DNA from: an uncultured Eubacteriales bacterium | Lineage (GTDB): Bacteria; Bacillota; Clostridia; Oscillospirales; Oscillospiraceae | Reading direction: 5' to 3' | DNA length: 34,448 nucleotides | Assembly (NCBI GenBank): GCA_900319465.1 | Contig: ONOL01000015.1 | Span: forward strand, 1 to 34,448 | Shown: positions 1 through 8,082 of the stretch, in pieces | How the letters are laid out: every line of letters begins with the position of its first letter | Position numbering within the stretch: the first letter of the stretch is position 1 | Position numbers and translations under genes: made by a program | The notes under the pieces: model-generated | What the model was told of the DNA's origin: nothing | The model's database searches: none | What the model saw: the letters and a program-made list of their open reading frames with translations, nothing else

Positions 1-32
1 TCGTACTGTTCTTCGCTGAATTTGTACTTCAT
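1..32 (-). CDS. 5' end of a divergent gene, truncated by the window edge
   Basis: On the minus strand an ATG at 32 opens a frame reading MKYKFSEEQY that is still open when the window ends. A GGTGA motif lies six bases upstream of this ATG, which is good ribosome-binding spacing. Only ten full codons are visible, so the product cannot be identified. The gene would be divergent from the XRE regulator at 248, and about 215 bp of AT-rich DNA between them would hold both promoters. The call rests on the start context alone. Confidence 0.4.
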   Translation of the reverse strand, partial: MKYKFSEEQY

Positions 33-247
33 TTTTCATCACCATGTCTATTCTAACATAATGATGGCATCTTGTCTACTTTCTATTGAAAATTAGTATG
101 ATTTGCTGACACATGATGATTATCAGCCAACGGGGGAAACCCGCATATAAAAGAATGATAATCGCAGCCGAAAGAAAACGCGGAATGAGGGTTGATTTTT
201 ATCCTGTTTTATGATAATGTCGTATTAGTTCTTCGGGAGGTGATTAT
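33..247. promoter_or_regulatory. AT-rich divergent intergenic region with repeated TGATWATC-like boxes
   Basis: This stretch separates the divergent partial gene from the XRE regulator. GATTATC (118-124) and its exact reverse complement GATAATC (157-163) form an inverted pair, and a related GATAATG lies at 213-219. A short hairpin (CGGG/CCCG) lies at 131-143. A weak promoter for the regulator could be TTGATT (192-197) with GATAAT (213-218), but the 15-bp spacing is short. The boxes could be operators for the adjacent XRE repressor; that is inference. Confidence 0.35.
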
Positions 248-634
248 TTGAAGATCGTGGCTGAAAGACTGCGGCAACTGCGCGAAAGCATGAAGCTCTC
301 GCAGGTCAAGATGGGCGAGATCGTCGGCGTTAAACAGGCCAGTTTAAACCGCTATGAGCTTGATATCGCCTCGCCGTCTTTGGAGACGCTGACACGGTAT
401 GCAGAGTTTTTCGACGTCTCGCTGGATTTCATCTTCGGACGTACGGACAGCCCGCAGGGGAAGCTCTATAAGAACATACCGAAGATCGCGCTGGACAACG
501 AGGAAAAAAAGCGCTTCATTGAAATGTGCTTTGATCCGAAGTCTCCGATGTATGAGCGACTTAAGGCCGCACTGACGGAAATGCTTTCGGAACAAGATCA
601 GCCAAAAATGATGGAGGAATCTGGCGATGAGTGA
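248..634 (+). CDS. XRE-family helix-turn-helix regulator
   Basis: A 128-residue DNA-binding protein, probably a repressor controlling its own mobile-element operon. Residues 5-65 form a Cro/CI-type HTH: LRESMKLSQVKMGEIVGVKQ is followed by ASLNRYELDIASPSLETL and a SLDFIFGR end typical of XRE regulators. The last 60 residues are charged and unrecognised, and could serve oligomerisation. The start is TTG, chosen because GGGAGGTGAT (236-245) sits at correct spacing and no better ATG exists upstream. The 3' end overlaps the next gene by 8 bp, which indicates an operon and probable translational coupling. Three TGATWATC-like boxes upstream are candidate operators. The family call is firm; the target is inferred. 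Confidence 0.85.
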   Translation: MKIVAERLRQLRESMKLSQVKMGEIVGVKQASLNRYELDIASPSLETLTRYAEFFDVSLDFIFGRTDSPQGKLYKNIPKIALDNEEKKRFIEMCFDPKSPMYERLKAALTEMLSEQDQPKMMEESGDE

Positions 635-1547
635 TAATATCCAACGGTTTGAGGATCAGCCCATCCGCACGGCTTGGAATGAAGAAAACGAAGAGTGGTA
701 TTTCTCTATCGTAGACGTCGTTCAGGTGCTGACAGACCAACCGGACTTTGATAAAGCTCGTAAGTACTGGAACAAATTGAAGCAGCGCATGAGCGACGAG
801 GGCAGCGAGTTGGTGACGTTTTGTCACCAACTGAAAATGAAGTCGCCCAAAGACGGGAAACGGTATCAAACAGATGTCGCCTCAACCATTGGACTGCTTC
901 GCATCATTCAATCTATCCCTTCTCCCAAGGCGGAGCCGTTCAAGCTTTGGCTTGCACAGGTCGGTACTGAGCGCATTGAGGAAACCATCGATCCGGAACT
1001 CTCCATCGACCGTGCTCTTGAGACATATGCAAGAAAGGGCTATTCCCGCGAATGGATCAACCAGCGTCTGCAGGCGATCCAGGTCCGCAAAGAGCTGACG
1101 GACGAATGGCAGGAACGAGGCATTCAGCAGGGGCGGGAATATGCCATTTTGACCGATGAGATCACCCGCGCCTGGTCGGGCATGACGACGCGGCAATATA
1201 AGCGATTGAAGGGTCTAAAGAAAGAGAACCTTCGCGACAATATGACCACAACGGAGATCATTCTGAACATGCTGGCAGAGACGGCCACGCGCGATCTGTC
1301 TGCCAACGAGCAGCCGGAGGGATTCCAGCCGAGTATGGAGATCGCCAAACGCGGCGGCCGGATCGCAGGCAACGCCCGGCGAGAGCTGGAATCCGAATTG
1401 GGTCATACCGTAATATCTGCTCAAAACGCAGCCCAGCTGAACGAGGTAGTCACGGGCTTGATCGAGGGGGTCGCGGAAGAAGCGGAGGGAGATGCACGCA
1501 AAGTGCAAACACAAGACAATGCCTCACGCGGAGAAGGTGAAAAATGA
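627..1547 (+). CDS. Bro-N domain antirepressor-like protein (DinD-like)
   Basis: A 306-residue protein of a family common in clostridial genomes and phages. The N-terminal part (about residues 5-110: RTAWNEENEEWYFSIVDVV, then a KYWNKLKQRM segment and IGLLRIIQSIPSPKAEPF) matches the Bro-N/antirepressor fold. The middle (about 120-215) has the conserved run ending TRAWSGMTTRQYKRLKGL, as in DinD-like proteins. The C-terminus is Ala/Glu-rich and poorly conserved. Such proteins are thought to bind DNA or counter a repressor; a specific role here is unknown. A GGAGG lies nine bases before the ATG. The gene overlaps the XRE gene by 8 bp and the recombinase by 4 bp (ATGA), so the three are almost certainly co-translated. 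It probably modulates the neighbouring regulator or recombinase; this is inference. Confidence 0.8.
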   Translation: MSDNIQRFEDQPIRTAWNEENEEWYFSIVDVVQVLTDQPDFDKARKYWNKLKQRMSDEGSELVTFCHQLKMKSPKDGKRYQTDVASTIGLLRIIQSIPSPKAEPFKLWLAQVGTERIEETIDPELSIDRALETYARKGYSREWINQRLQAIQVRKELTDEWQERGIQQGREYAILTDEITRAWSGMTTRQYKRLKGLKKENLRDNMTTTEIILNMLAETATRDLSANEQPEGFQPSMEIAKRGGRIAGNARRELESELGHTVISAQNAAQLNEVVTGLIEGVAEEAEGDARKVQTQDNASRGEGEK

Positions 1548-3196
1548 AAGCGGTTATCTATGCCCGTTATTCCTCTGACAGCCAACGGGAAGAGAGTATT
1601 GAGGGGCAGATTCGGGAGTGCAGCGAATATGCAGAACGAAACGGGATAACCATCCTCGGCAGTTATATAGACCGAGCGTTATCCGCCCGCACCGCTGACC
1701 GCCCGGAATTTCAGAGGATGATCAAGGATAGTGAAAAGGGCCTGTTCGACATTGTCCTCATATGGAAGCTGGACCGCTTTTCCCGTGACCGGTATGACAG
1801 CGCTCACTATAAGCACATTCTGAAAAAGAATGGCGTGAAGGTCATTTCAGCAAAGGAGAACATCTCCGATGGGCCGGAGGGGATCATCCTGGAGTCCATG
1901 CTGGAGGGATATGCGGAGTACTATTCCGCTGAGCTCTCCGAAAAGATTCACAGAGGCCAAAAGGAAAACGCGCTCAAATGCAAAAATAACGGGGGCAACA
2001 CGCCATTAGGCTATGTTGTCGGTACGGACGGTATCCTTGCGGTCGACCCTCTTACCGCACCGCTGGTAACGGAGATCTTCACTCGATACGATAGCGGGGA
2101 GAGCATCACCGAGATCACGGACTCCCTGAATGAACGGGGCCTGAAAACCAAGAAGGGCAAGGCGTTCAAGATAGGCGGCGTCAGCCTGATTCTAAAGAAC
2201 AGGAAGTACATCGGGGAATACAAGTACGGGGACGTGGTCATCCCCAAGGGGATCCCCGCCATCATCGACGACGATCTGTTCGACCGCGTGCAGCAGCGCA
2301 TGGCGGCCAACAAAAAAGCCCCGGCCAAAGCCAAGGCGACGGAGGTATATCTGCTGACGACAAAGCTGTTCTGCGGGGACTGCGGCCGGATGATGGCGGG
2401 AGAGAGCGGAACCAGCGGGACCCGGGGAGTTACACATTACTACTACAAGTGCAGCGGGGCGAAGCGGCATCTGGGCTGCACGCGAAAAGCGATCAAGAAG
2501 CACTGGATCGAGCGCGCTGCCGTGCTGGTGACGGTAAATAAAGTTTTCAATCCCGCCGAGATTGACCGCATCGTGGAGGCGATTATCTCCCTGCAGGAGC
2601 AAGAAAACTCCGCGCTCCCTGCCATGCGGCAGCAGTTGAGCGAATGCGAAAAGGCGATAGAGAACATGCTCAATGCGATCCAAGCCGGCATCCTTACGGC
2701 CTCTACGAAGGAGCGGCTGGAAAAGCTGGAGGCCCAGCGGGAGGACCTGAAGCTGGCTATAGCCCAGGCACAGCTACTAAAGCCTCGTTATACGAAGGAA
2801 CAAATCGTCAGTTGGATCAGCCGGTTCAAATACGGTAAAGCAGACGACCCGGAGTACCAGAAGCAGATCATCGACACGTTCATCAATTCGATCTTTGTCT
2901 TTGACGACCGGCTGGTGTTTACCTACAACTTCAAAGACGGAACGGAGACTATGACCCTCGACGACATTAAAGCGGCTTTCGGTTCGGATTTGACTCAAGT
3001 TGCTCCACCATACAGGAAAGCTCTTTTGTCCGGCAAAGGCAAAAGAGCTTTTTTGTTGATTCATCGAAGAAAGTGGAGAATCATTTCGACAAAGCGGGAT
3101 TTCCGGAGGCCGATGTATTTCCGGGTCTTTCTGTACAGGAAAGGCGGTTTTCTTGGTTGTGTTTGCCGCGCCGGTATGGGTGAACGATCCTGCTGA
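1544..3196 (+). CDS. large serine recombinase with an aberrant C-terminal extension
   Basis: A site-specific integrase/excisionase of the large serine recombinase family that recombines attachment sites through a 5'-phosphoserine DNA link. Residues 1-145 are the resolvase domain, with YARYSSDSQ holding the nucleophile at Ser10 and KLDRFSRDRYD further on. About 160-265 is the recombinase domain. A zinc ribbon (CGDCG, then YKCSG and LGC) spans roughly 277-316, followed by a coiled coil near 365-405. The usual family end lies near residue 485 (AFGSDLTQVAPP). Here the frame continues about 60 more residues through a strong terminator hairpin (3017-3054) into unrelated Arg-rich sequence. Translation starts at an ATG overlapping the upstream stop (ATGA), with GAAGGTG before it. 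The catalytic region looks intact; the tail suggests a lost stop or a recombination junction. Confidence 0.9.
   Translation: MKAVIYARYSSDSQREESIEGQIRECSEYAERNGITILGSYIDRALSARTADRPEFQRMIKDSEKGLFDIVLIWKLDRFSRDRYDSAHYKHILKKNGVKVISAKENISDGPEGIILESMLEGYAEYYSAELSEKIHRGQKENALKCKNNGGNTPLGYVVGTDGILAVDPLTAPLVTEIFTRYDSGESITEITDSLNERGLKTKKGKAFKIGGVSLILKNRKYIGEYKYGDVVIPKGIPAIIDDDLFDRVQQRMAANKKAPAKAKATEVYLLTTKLFCGDCGRMMAGESGTSGTRGVTHYYYKCSGAKRHLGCTRKAIKKHWIERAAVLVTVNKVFNPAEIDRIVEAIISLQEQENSALPAMRQQLSECEKAIENMLNAIQAGILTASTKERLEKLEAQREDLKLAIAQAQLLKPRYTKEQIVSWISRFKYGKADDPEYQKQIIDTFINSIFVFDDRLVFTYNFKDGTETMTLDDIKAAFGSDLTQVAPPYRKALLSGKGKRAFLLIHRRKWRIISTKRDFRRPMYFRVFLYRKGGFLGCVCRAGMGERSC
3017..3054 (+). terminator. 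intrinsic terminator inside the recombinase reading frame
   Basis: A perfect 12-bp stem, AAAGCTCTTTTG (3017-3028) with CAAAAGAGCTTT (3040-3051), has an 11-base loop and a run of six T (3049-3054). It is a textbook rho-independent terminator. Its position inside an open frame is odd and implies that the original recombinase stop codon lay upstream of it. Confidence 0.85.
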
Positions 3197-3217
3197 ATCA
3201 GGAAGCGGAGGGCATGT

Positions 3218-3243
3218 CGTTGATTAAAAACGTTGATTAAAAA
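3218..3243. repeat. 13-bp perfect tandem duplication
   Basis: CGTTGATTAAAAA occurs twice with no gap. Removing one copy would put the TTG at 3220 in frame with the acetyltransferase N-terminus and at ideal spacing from GGAGGG (3207-3212). The duplication is therefore probably a secondary mutation that inactivated the gene. Confidence 0.9.
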
Positions 3244-3666
3244 AGCGAAAAAAGTTGACAGCGCAGTCCTCGCCGAATTAGCACGGCATCTTTGCCCTGA
3301 CAACACCTTGCGCAGTCTGTGCGAGGAATTTGAAAAAGCGGTGGAAGAGGAGGACTCCGTTTGTTTTATCAAATATGTGGGGAAGAGCCTGTCGGCTTCG
3401 CACAGTGCCATTTAAGAAGAGATTATGTCGAAGGGACTGGGACGTCGCCGGTTGGATACCTGGAAGGGATTTTTGTTCTGGAAGCGCACAGACTCCGCGG
3501 GTATGCGAAAGAGCTTCTCTTGCGCTGTGAAAAATGGTCAAAAGATCAGCATTGTTCGGAGTTTGCCAGCGATTGCGAGCTTGAAAACGAGGATAGTCTG
3601 AAATTCCATATCGCAACGGGTTTTGAGGAAGCGAACCGGAGCATTTGCTTTAAGAAAAATATCTGA
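3220..3666 (+). pseudogene. aminoglycoside 6'-N-acetyltransferase (AAC(6')-type GNAT), disrupted
   Basis: The two visible frames join into one GNAT acetyltransferase closely resembling AAC(6') enzymes, which acetylate the 6' amino group of aminoglycosides using acetyl-CoA. Frame 1 (3233-3415) gives the N-terminal part (LAELARHLCPDNTL, then EEFEKAVEEEDSVCF). The other frame (about 3361-3666) gives GEEPVGFAQCHLRRDYVEG, SPVGYLEGIFV, the acetyl-CoA loop RLRGYAKELL, EFASDCELENEDSL and GFEEANRSICF. Two lesions are seen. First, the 13-mer CGTTGATTAAAAA is tandemly duplicated (3218-3230, 3231-3243), which frameshifts the original TTG start (3220, seven bases after GGAGGG) and leaves the second TTG too far from the ribosome site. 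Second, one base, probably a T in the run near 3364-3367, is missing. It is unlikely to make active enzyme. Confidence 0.85.
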
Positions 3667-3763
3667 TTTCGGCAAATCACGGTACCGCGCGACGATCCGC
3701 AGATGGCCTTTCAGGAGGACCGCCCTGGTTTTTCCCCTTCTTGGGAGAACTCAGCCAAGAGAG

Positions 3764-3792
3764 AACGACGTGTTTTGACACGCCGTTTTTTT
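3764..3792 (+). terminator. terminator after the broken acetyltransferase gene
   Basis: AACGACGTGT (3764-3773) pairs with ACACGCCGTT (3778-3787) with one A-C mismatch around a TTTG loop, followed by a T run to 3792. It would end plus-strand transcription from the acetyltransferase region. Confidence 0.7.
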
Positions 3793-3794
3793 CT

Positions 3795-3831
3795 TGTCCA
3801 AAGCCACTCACTATACGAAGGACTTTGGACA
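3795..3831. repeat. 9-bp inverted repeat
   Basis: TGTCCAAAG (3795-3803) and CTTTGGACA (3823-3831) are exact reverse complements, 19 bases apart. It lies between two terminator-like hairpins. Its role is unknown; it could be part of a compound terminator. Confidence 0.6.
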
Positions 3832-3833
3832 GC

Positions 3834-3860
3834 AAAGGCAGGCATATCCTGCCTGCCTTT
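3834..3860. terminator. hairpin downstream of glmS
   Basis: AAAGGCAGGC (3834-3843) pairs perfectly with GCCTGCCTTT (3851-3860). It sits just past the glmS stop on the minus strand and can act in either direction, although the T tracts on both sides are short. Confidence 0.6.
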
Positions 3861-3878
3861 CCTTTATTCTGTCCCCTG

Positions 3879-5702
3879 TTATTCGACGGTGACGGATTTT
3901 GCGAGGTTCTTCGGCTTGTCGATGTCGCAGCCCTTCTCCTTCGCGGCATAGTAGGCCAGCAGCTGAAGCGGCACCACGGCGAGGGCGGCAGAGAAGATCG
4001 AATCGATGCGCGGGATGAACACCACGTCGTCCGCCTGCGAAACGATCCCTTTGTTCCCACGGAAAGCAACGGCCAACACCTTGGCGCCGCGCGCCTTGAC
4101 CTCGACGATATTGCTGAGCGTCTTCTCCGCGAGCGCCTCGTTGCAGCAGACGGCGATGACCGGCTGGTTCTCGTCGATCAGCGCAATGGTGCCGTGCTTA
4201 AGTTCCCCGGCGGCGTAGGACTCGGCGTGCAGATAGGAGATCTCCTTCATCTTGAGCGCGCCCTCCAGCGCCACGGCGTAATCGGTATTGCGGCCGATAA
4301 AGAACAGCGAGCGGCTTGCATAACGGCTTGCGACGGAGGGAAGCTGATAGTTCATGTCGATGGTCTGCTGCAGCAGCTTCGGCAGCGACTGGAGCGCGCG
4401 CACCGCATTCCGGTACTGCTCCGCCCCGATGCGCCCCAGCTTCTCCGCAACGCAGACGGCGAACAGGTACAGCACCGCAAGCTGGGTCGTATAGCCCTTC
4501 GTGGTGGCTACGGCGATCTCCGGACCGGCCCAGGTGTAGAGCGTGTAGTCGGCGAGCTTGGCAATGGTGCTGCCGACGACGTTGACGATGCCGAGGATCT
4601 TCGCCCCGCGGGAGCGGCACTCCTTGAGCGCGGCTATGGTATCGGCAGTCTCGCCGGACTGCGAGATGACCAGCACCAGCGTGTGCTCATCCACCATCGG
4701 GTCGGAGTAGCGCAGTTCGCTGGCGAGCTCCACCTGCACGGGGATGCGGCAGAGCTTTTCGATGGCGTAGCGTCCGGAACAGCCGGCGTAATAGGCCGAG
4801 CCGCAGGCGGTGATGATAATTTTATTTACCTGCCGCAGCTCCTCTGCGGTCAGCTCCAGATCGTCCAGCCGGATCCGTCCGTCGCGAAACCGCGGGGCAA
4901 GGGCGGCCTTGACGGCGGCGGGCTGCTCCATGATCTCCTTGAGCATGAAGTGCTCGTAGCCGCCCTTCTCCGCCGCTTCCACGTTCCAGGTCACGCGGCT
5001 GATGGGCTTTTGGATCTCCCGCCCGGTACAGTCGCAGACGGTGATGGACGCGGGCGTGAGTCTGGCGATCTCGCCGTCCTCCAGATAAATGACGTTTTTC
5101 GTATGGGAGACGAGCGCCGTCACGTCCGAGGCGAAGTAGTTCTCCCCTACCCCGATGCCGAGGATCAGAGGGCTGGCCTCGCGCACCACGTACAGCGTGT
5201 CCGGCGCGTCCGTGCAGAGGATGCCCAGCGCGTAGGAGCCTTCCAGCCGGGCTGCGGTCTTCATGACGGCGGCTTTGATGTCCCCGTCATAGTAATGCTC
5301 GAGAAGATGCACCACGGTCTCTGTGTCGGTCTCGCTCTCAAACACATAGCCGTCCGCGATCAGCTCATCCCGCAGGGCGAGATAGTTTTCGATGATGCCA
5401 TTGTGGACGATGGCGAAGCGTCCGTCGTTCGACAGGTGCGGGTGGGCGTTGACGTCCGTGGGCGCGCCGTGGGTCGCCCAGCGGGTGTGACCGATGCCGA
5501 TCACGCCGGGCACGGCGGCGCCGTCCCGGGTCTTTTCGCAGAGCTTGGCGATCCGCCCGCTGACCTTCTCGACCCGGATGCTGCCCCCGTCCAGGACGGC
5601 GATCCCTGCCGAGTCGTAGCCGCGGTACTCCAACTGTCCAAGGCCCTTCAGCAGCACAGGCGCCGCGCTGCGGGAGCCGGTAAATCCTACGATTCCGCAC
5701 AT
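3879..5702 (-). CDS. glmS: glutamine--fructose-6-phosphate aminotransferase (isomerizing)
   Basis: GlmS makes glucosamine-6-phosphate from fructose-6-phosphate and glutamine, the first committed step to UDP-GlcNAc for peptidoglycan. At 607 residues it is full length. The N-terminal MCGIVGFTG gives the catalytic Cys2 of the class II glutaminase domain (to about residue 215), with GYDSAGIA and GIGHTRWATHG following. Two SIS sugar-isomerase domains follow, with VISQSGETADT and a typical C-terminal end (PKNLAKSVTVE). The ATG at 5702 has GGGGAGGA upstream. It lies 102 bp downstream of glnN on the same strand and may be co-transcribed with it, linking glutamine supply and use. I see no glmS ribozyme in the short leader. 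Confidence 0.97.
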   Translation of the reverse strand: MCGIVGFTGSRSAAPVLLKGLGQLEYRGYDSAGIAVLDGGSIRVEKVSGRIAKLCEKTRDGAAVPGVIGIGHTRWATHGAPTDVNAHPHLSNDGRFAIVHNGIIENYLALRDELIADGYVFESETDTETVVHLLEHYYDGDIKAAVMKTAARLEGSYALGILCTDAPDTLYVVREASPLILGIGVGENYFASDVTALVSHTKNVIYLEDGEIARLTPASITVCDCTGREIQKPISRVTWNVEAAEKGGYEHFMLKEIMEQPAAVKAALAPRFRDGRIRLDDLELTAEELRQVNKIIITACGSAYYAGCSGRYAIEKLCRIPVQVELASELRYSDPMVDEHTLVLVISQSGETADTIAALKECRSRGAKILGIVNVVGSTIAKLADYTLYTWAGPEIAVATTKGYTTQLAVLYLFAVCVAEKLGRIGAEQYRNAVRALQSLPKLLQQTIDMNYQLPSVASRYASRSLFFIGRNTDYAVALEGALKMKEISYLHAESYAAGELKHGTIALIDENQPVIAVCCNEALAEKTLSNIVEVKARGAKVLAVAFRGNKGIVSQADDVVFIPRIDSIFSAALAVVPLQLLAYYAAKEKGCDIDKPKNLAKSVTVE

Positions 5703-5804
5703 GACTTGTTCCTCCCCTTTATCCAGGCGCGGCTGTTTCTCCCCAAGCCGCGTACGATATGCGCGCCTCTCCCTCCTGCGGCGCTGCTTTACAAGGGATG
5801 TTCC

Positions 5805-7898
5805 TCACACGCCGAACAGCAGATCGCCGTAGGTCGGGAAGGGCCAGTAGGAGGCCGCCGTCAGCGTCTCCGCCTCGTCGCAGAGGGCGCGCAGCTCCGC
5901 CATACGGTTGAGCAGGTCGTCGCGGATATAAAAAGCCTCCGCGGTCACGTCCGGATCGCTGCAGCCGTCGATGCTCTTCTCCAGATTCTCGACAGCGCCG
6001 TCGATCCCGTCGGCCAGCGCCGACAGCTTTGTCAGCAGCTTCGTATCCGTCCTGCAGGAGAGGGCGGGCGCGGCTTTCTTCTTCTCATTGACGCCGGCGG
6101 CGAGGTCTCCCGCATAGCGCAGGACGGCGGGAAGGATCTCCTTCTTTGCCATGTCCGCCATCGTCAGCGCCTCGATGCGCACCGTGCGGACATAGTTCTC
6201 CAGCGTGATCTCATAGCGGGAGCGGATCTCCGCTTCGGAGAACACCCGGTGTCTCTCCAGCATCTCGATATTCTCCGGCACAAGCACCATCTGCAGCGCG
6301 TCCGGCGTCGTACGCAGGTTCAGGAGCCCGCGCTTCCCGGTGGCTTCCGCGATCCACGCCTCGTCATAGCCGTTGCCGTTGAAGAGGATGCGCTTATGGG
6401 CGGTGATGTTCTTCTTGATGAGCGCGTGCAGGCGTTCGTCGAAGTCGCCCTGCGCGCCTTCCAGCTCGTCGGCAAACTGCCGCAGCGCCTCGGCCACGGC
6501 GGCGTTGATCATGATGTTCGCGCAGGAGATGGAATCGTTGGAGCCCACCATGCGGAACTCGAACTTGTTGCCGGTGAAGGCGAAGGGCGAGGTCCGGTTG
6601 CGGTCGGTCGCATCCCGGTTGAAGCGCGGCAGCACGTCGGCGCCGAGGCGGATGCGGCGGACTGAGGTCCCCGCGTAGGGGCTGTCGGTCTCGATGGCGT
6701 CCAGCACAGCGCTCAGCTCGTCGCCGAGGAAAATGGAGATCACGGCGGGAGGCGCCTCGTTAGCGCCCAGACGGTGGTCGTTGCCGGCGGAGGCCACGCT
6801 CAGGCGCAGCAGGCCCTGGTACTCGTCCACGGCCTTGATGACCGCCACCAGGAAGAGCAGAAACTGCGCGTTTTCATACGGCGTATCGCCGGGGCTGAGC
6901 AGGTTCACGCCCGTATCCGTGGACATGGACCAGTTGTTGTGTTTGCCGCTGCCGTTGACGCCGGCAAAAGGCTTTTCGTGCAGCAGGCAGACGAGCCCGT
7001 GCTTGCGGGCTACCTTCTTCATGACCTCCATGGTCAGTTGGTTGTGATCGGCGGCAATGTTGCTCACGGTGAAGATGGGCGCCAGCTCATGCTGTCCGGG
7101 CGCAACTTCGTTGTGCTCGGTCTTGGCGTAGATGCCGAGCTTCCAAAGCTCCTCGTTGAGCTCCTCCATGTAAGCCTTGACGCGGGGCTTGATCGCGCCG
7201 AAGTAGTGGTCCTCCAGCTCCTGCCCCTTCGGCGGCTTCGCGCCGAAGAGCGTCCGGCCGGTGTAGATCAGGTCCTTGCGCTTGAGGTACATCTCCCTGT
7301 CCACGAGGAAATACTCCTGCTCCGGCCCGACGTTCGTGACCACGCGCTTTACGTCGGCGTTGCCGAACAGCCGCAGCACCCGAAGCGCCTCGCGGTTGAG
7401 CGCCTCCATGCTCCGCAGCAGCGGCGTCTTCTTATCGAGCGCCTCGCCGCCGTAGGAGCAGAAGGCCGTGGGGATGCAGAGGGTCTTTTCCTTGATGAAG
7501 GCATAAGAGGTCGGGTCCCAGGCCGTGTAGCCTCTGGCCTCAAAGGTGGCCCGCAGGCCGCCGGAGGGGAAGCTGGAGGCGTCGGGCTCGCCGGTGATCA
7601 GCTCCTTGCCGGAAAACTTCATGATGACGTGGCTGTCGGGGGCGGGAGAGATAAAGCCGTCATGCTTCTCGGCGGTGATGCCGGTGAGGGGCTGGAACCA
7701 GTGCGTGAAGTGGGTCGCGCCGTTCTCCACCGCCCAGGCGCACATGGCGTCCGCCACGGCGTTGGCCACCGAGAGGTCCAGCTTCTTTCCCTGTCGGATC
7801 GTGTCCTTCAGGCTGTGATAGATGTCGGCGGAGAGCCGTGCGCGCATGACCTTGTCATCGAACACCATGCTTCCAAACAGTTCGGGTACCGTACTCAT
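5805..7898 (-). CDS. glnN: glutamine synthetase, type III
   Basis: GlnN condenses glutamate and ammonia to glutamine using ATP in the cytoplasm. The 697-residue length and sequence are those of the large type III enzymes, not the roughly 450-residue type I. Visible signatures are [12 protein letters not shown] (metal/glutamate region), [14 protein letters not shown] and [16 protein letters not shown] (ATP/ammonia site), followed by [19 protein letters not shown] chose the ATG at 7898 ([15 protein letters not shown]), which has AAGGAGGAT nine bases upstream; a longer frame starting with GTG at 7961 coincides with the predicted transcription start and is unlikely. A strong sigma-A promoter (7968-7996) and a leader hairpin precede it. 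glmS follows on the same strand. Confidence 0.96.
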   Translation of the reverse strand: MSTVPELFGSMVFDDKVMRARLSADIYHSLKDTIRQGKKLDLSVANAVADAMCAWAVENGATHFTHWFQPLTGITAEKHDGFISPAPDSHVIMKFSGKELITGEPDASSFPSGGLRATFEARGYTAWDPTSYAFIKEKTLCIPTAFCSYGGEALDKKTPLLRSMEALNREALRVLRLFGNADVKRVVTNVGPEQEYFLVDREMYLKRKDLIYTGRTLFGAKPPKGQELEDHYFGAIKPRVKAYMEELNEELWKLGIYAKTEHNEVAPGQHELAPIFTVSNIAADHNQLTMEVMKKVARKHGLVCLLHEKPFAGVNGSGKHNNWSMSTDTGVNLLSPGDTPYENAQFLLFLVAVIKAVDEYQGLLRLSVASAGNDHRLGANEAPPAVISIFLGDELSAVLDAIETDSPYAGTSVRRIRLGADVLPRFNRDATDRNRTSPFAFTGNKFEFRMVGSNDSISCANIMINAAVAEALRQFADELEGAQGDFDERLHALIKKNITAHKRILFNGNGYDEAWIAEATGKRGLLNLRTTPDALQMVLVPENIEMLERHRVFSEAEIRSRYEITLENYVRTVRIEALTMADMAKKEILPAVLRYAGDLAAGVNEKKKAAPALSCRTDTKLLTKLSALADGIDGAVENLEKSIDGCSDPDVTAEAFYIRDDLLNRMAELRALCDEAETLTAASYWPFPTYGDLLFGV

Positions 7899-7936
7899 GA
7901 TCTTTATCCTCCTTTTCCATGCAAGCAAAAGCACAA

Positions 7937-7956
7937 GAGAGGCATGCCCGCCTCTC
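7937..7956 (-). promoter_or_regulatory. stem-loop in the glnN mRNA leader
   Basis: GAGAGGC (7937-7943) and GCCTCTC (7950-7956) form a perfect 7-bp stem with a six-base loop. From the promoter position, transcription should begin near 7961, so this hairpin would sit almost at the 5' end of the glnN mRNA. It could affect stability or bind a regulator; no known class is recognised. Confidence 0.45.
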
Positions 7957-7967
7957 AACACGCGGTC

Positions 7968-7996
7968 ATTTTACCTCCGTCCCGTCGATTTATCAA
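7968..7996 (-). promoter_or_regulatory. sigma-A promoter of glnN
   Basis: On the minus strand TTGATA (7991-7996) and TAAAAT (7968-7973) are separated by exactly 17 bp. It is one base from consensus in each box that matters most and gives a leader of about 60 nt. Confidence 0.8.
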
Positions 7997-8082
7997 GCTT
8001 TTTTATATGCTATATGCTTTTATCATATTTTATCCATATGGACAATGGAAGCAAATCGGTATTTTTCTTTTCGGAAAGCGCG

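Noticed and set aside
2978-3010. Possible tRNA 3' end (GGTTCGGATT, later GCTCCACCA) as an attachment site in the recombinase tail
   Set aside because: The distance from the TTCG motif to CCA is about five bases too long and the T-stem and acceptor arms do not pair, so it is not a tRNA end.
3061-3200. Remnant gene between the recombinase terminator and the acetyltransferase
   Set aside because: All three plus-strand frames were read; none resembles a protein I recognise and each is short.
5703-5804. glmS ribozyme in the glmS leader
   Set aside because: The gap to glnN is only about 100 bp and no ribozyme core motifs are recognisable.
3741-6665. 974-codon open frame opposite glmS and glnN, and similar long frames opposite other genes
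   Set aside because: They are antisense shadows caused by high GC content: they lack ribosome sites and have Arg/His/Ala-biased composition, while the opposite strand encodes well-known proteins.
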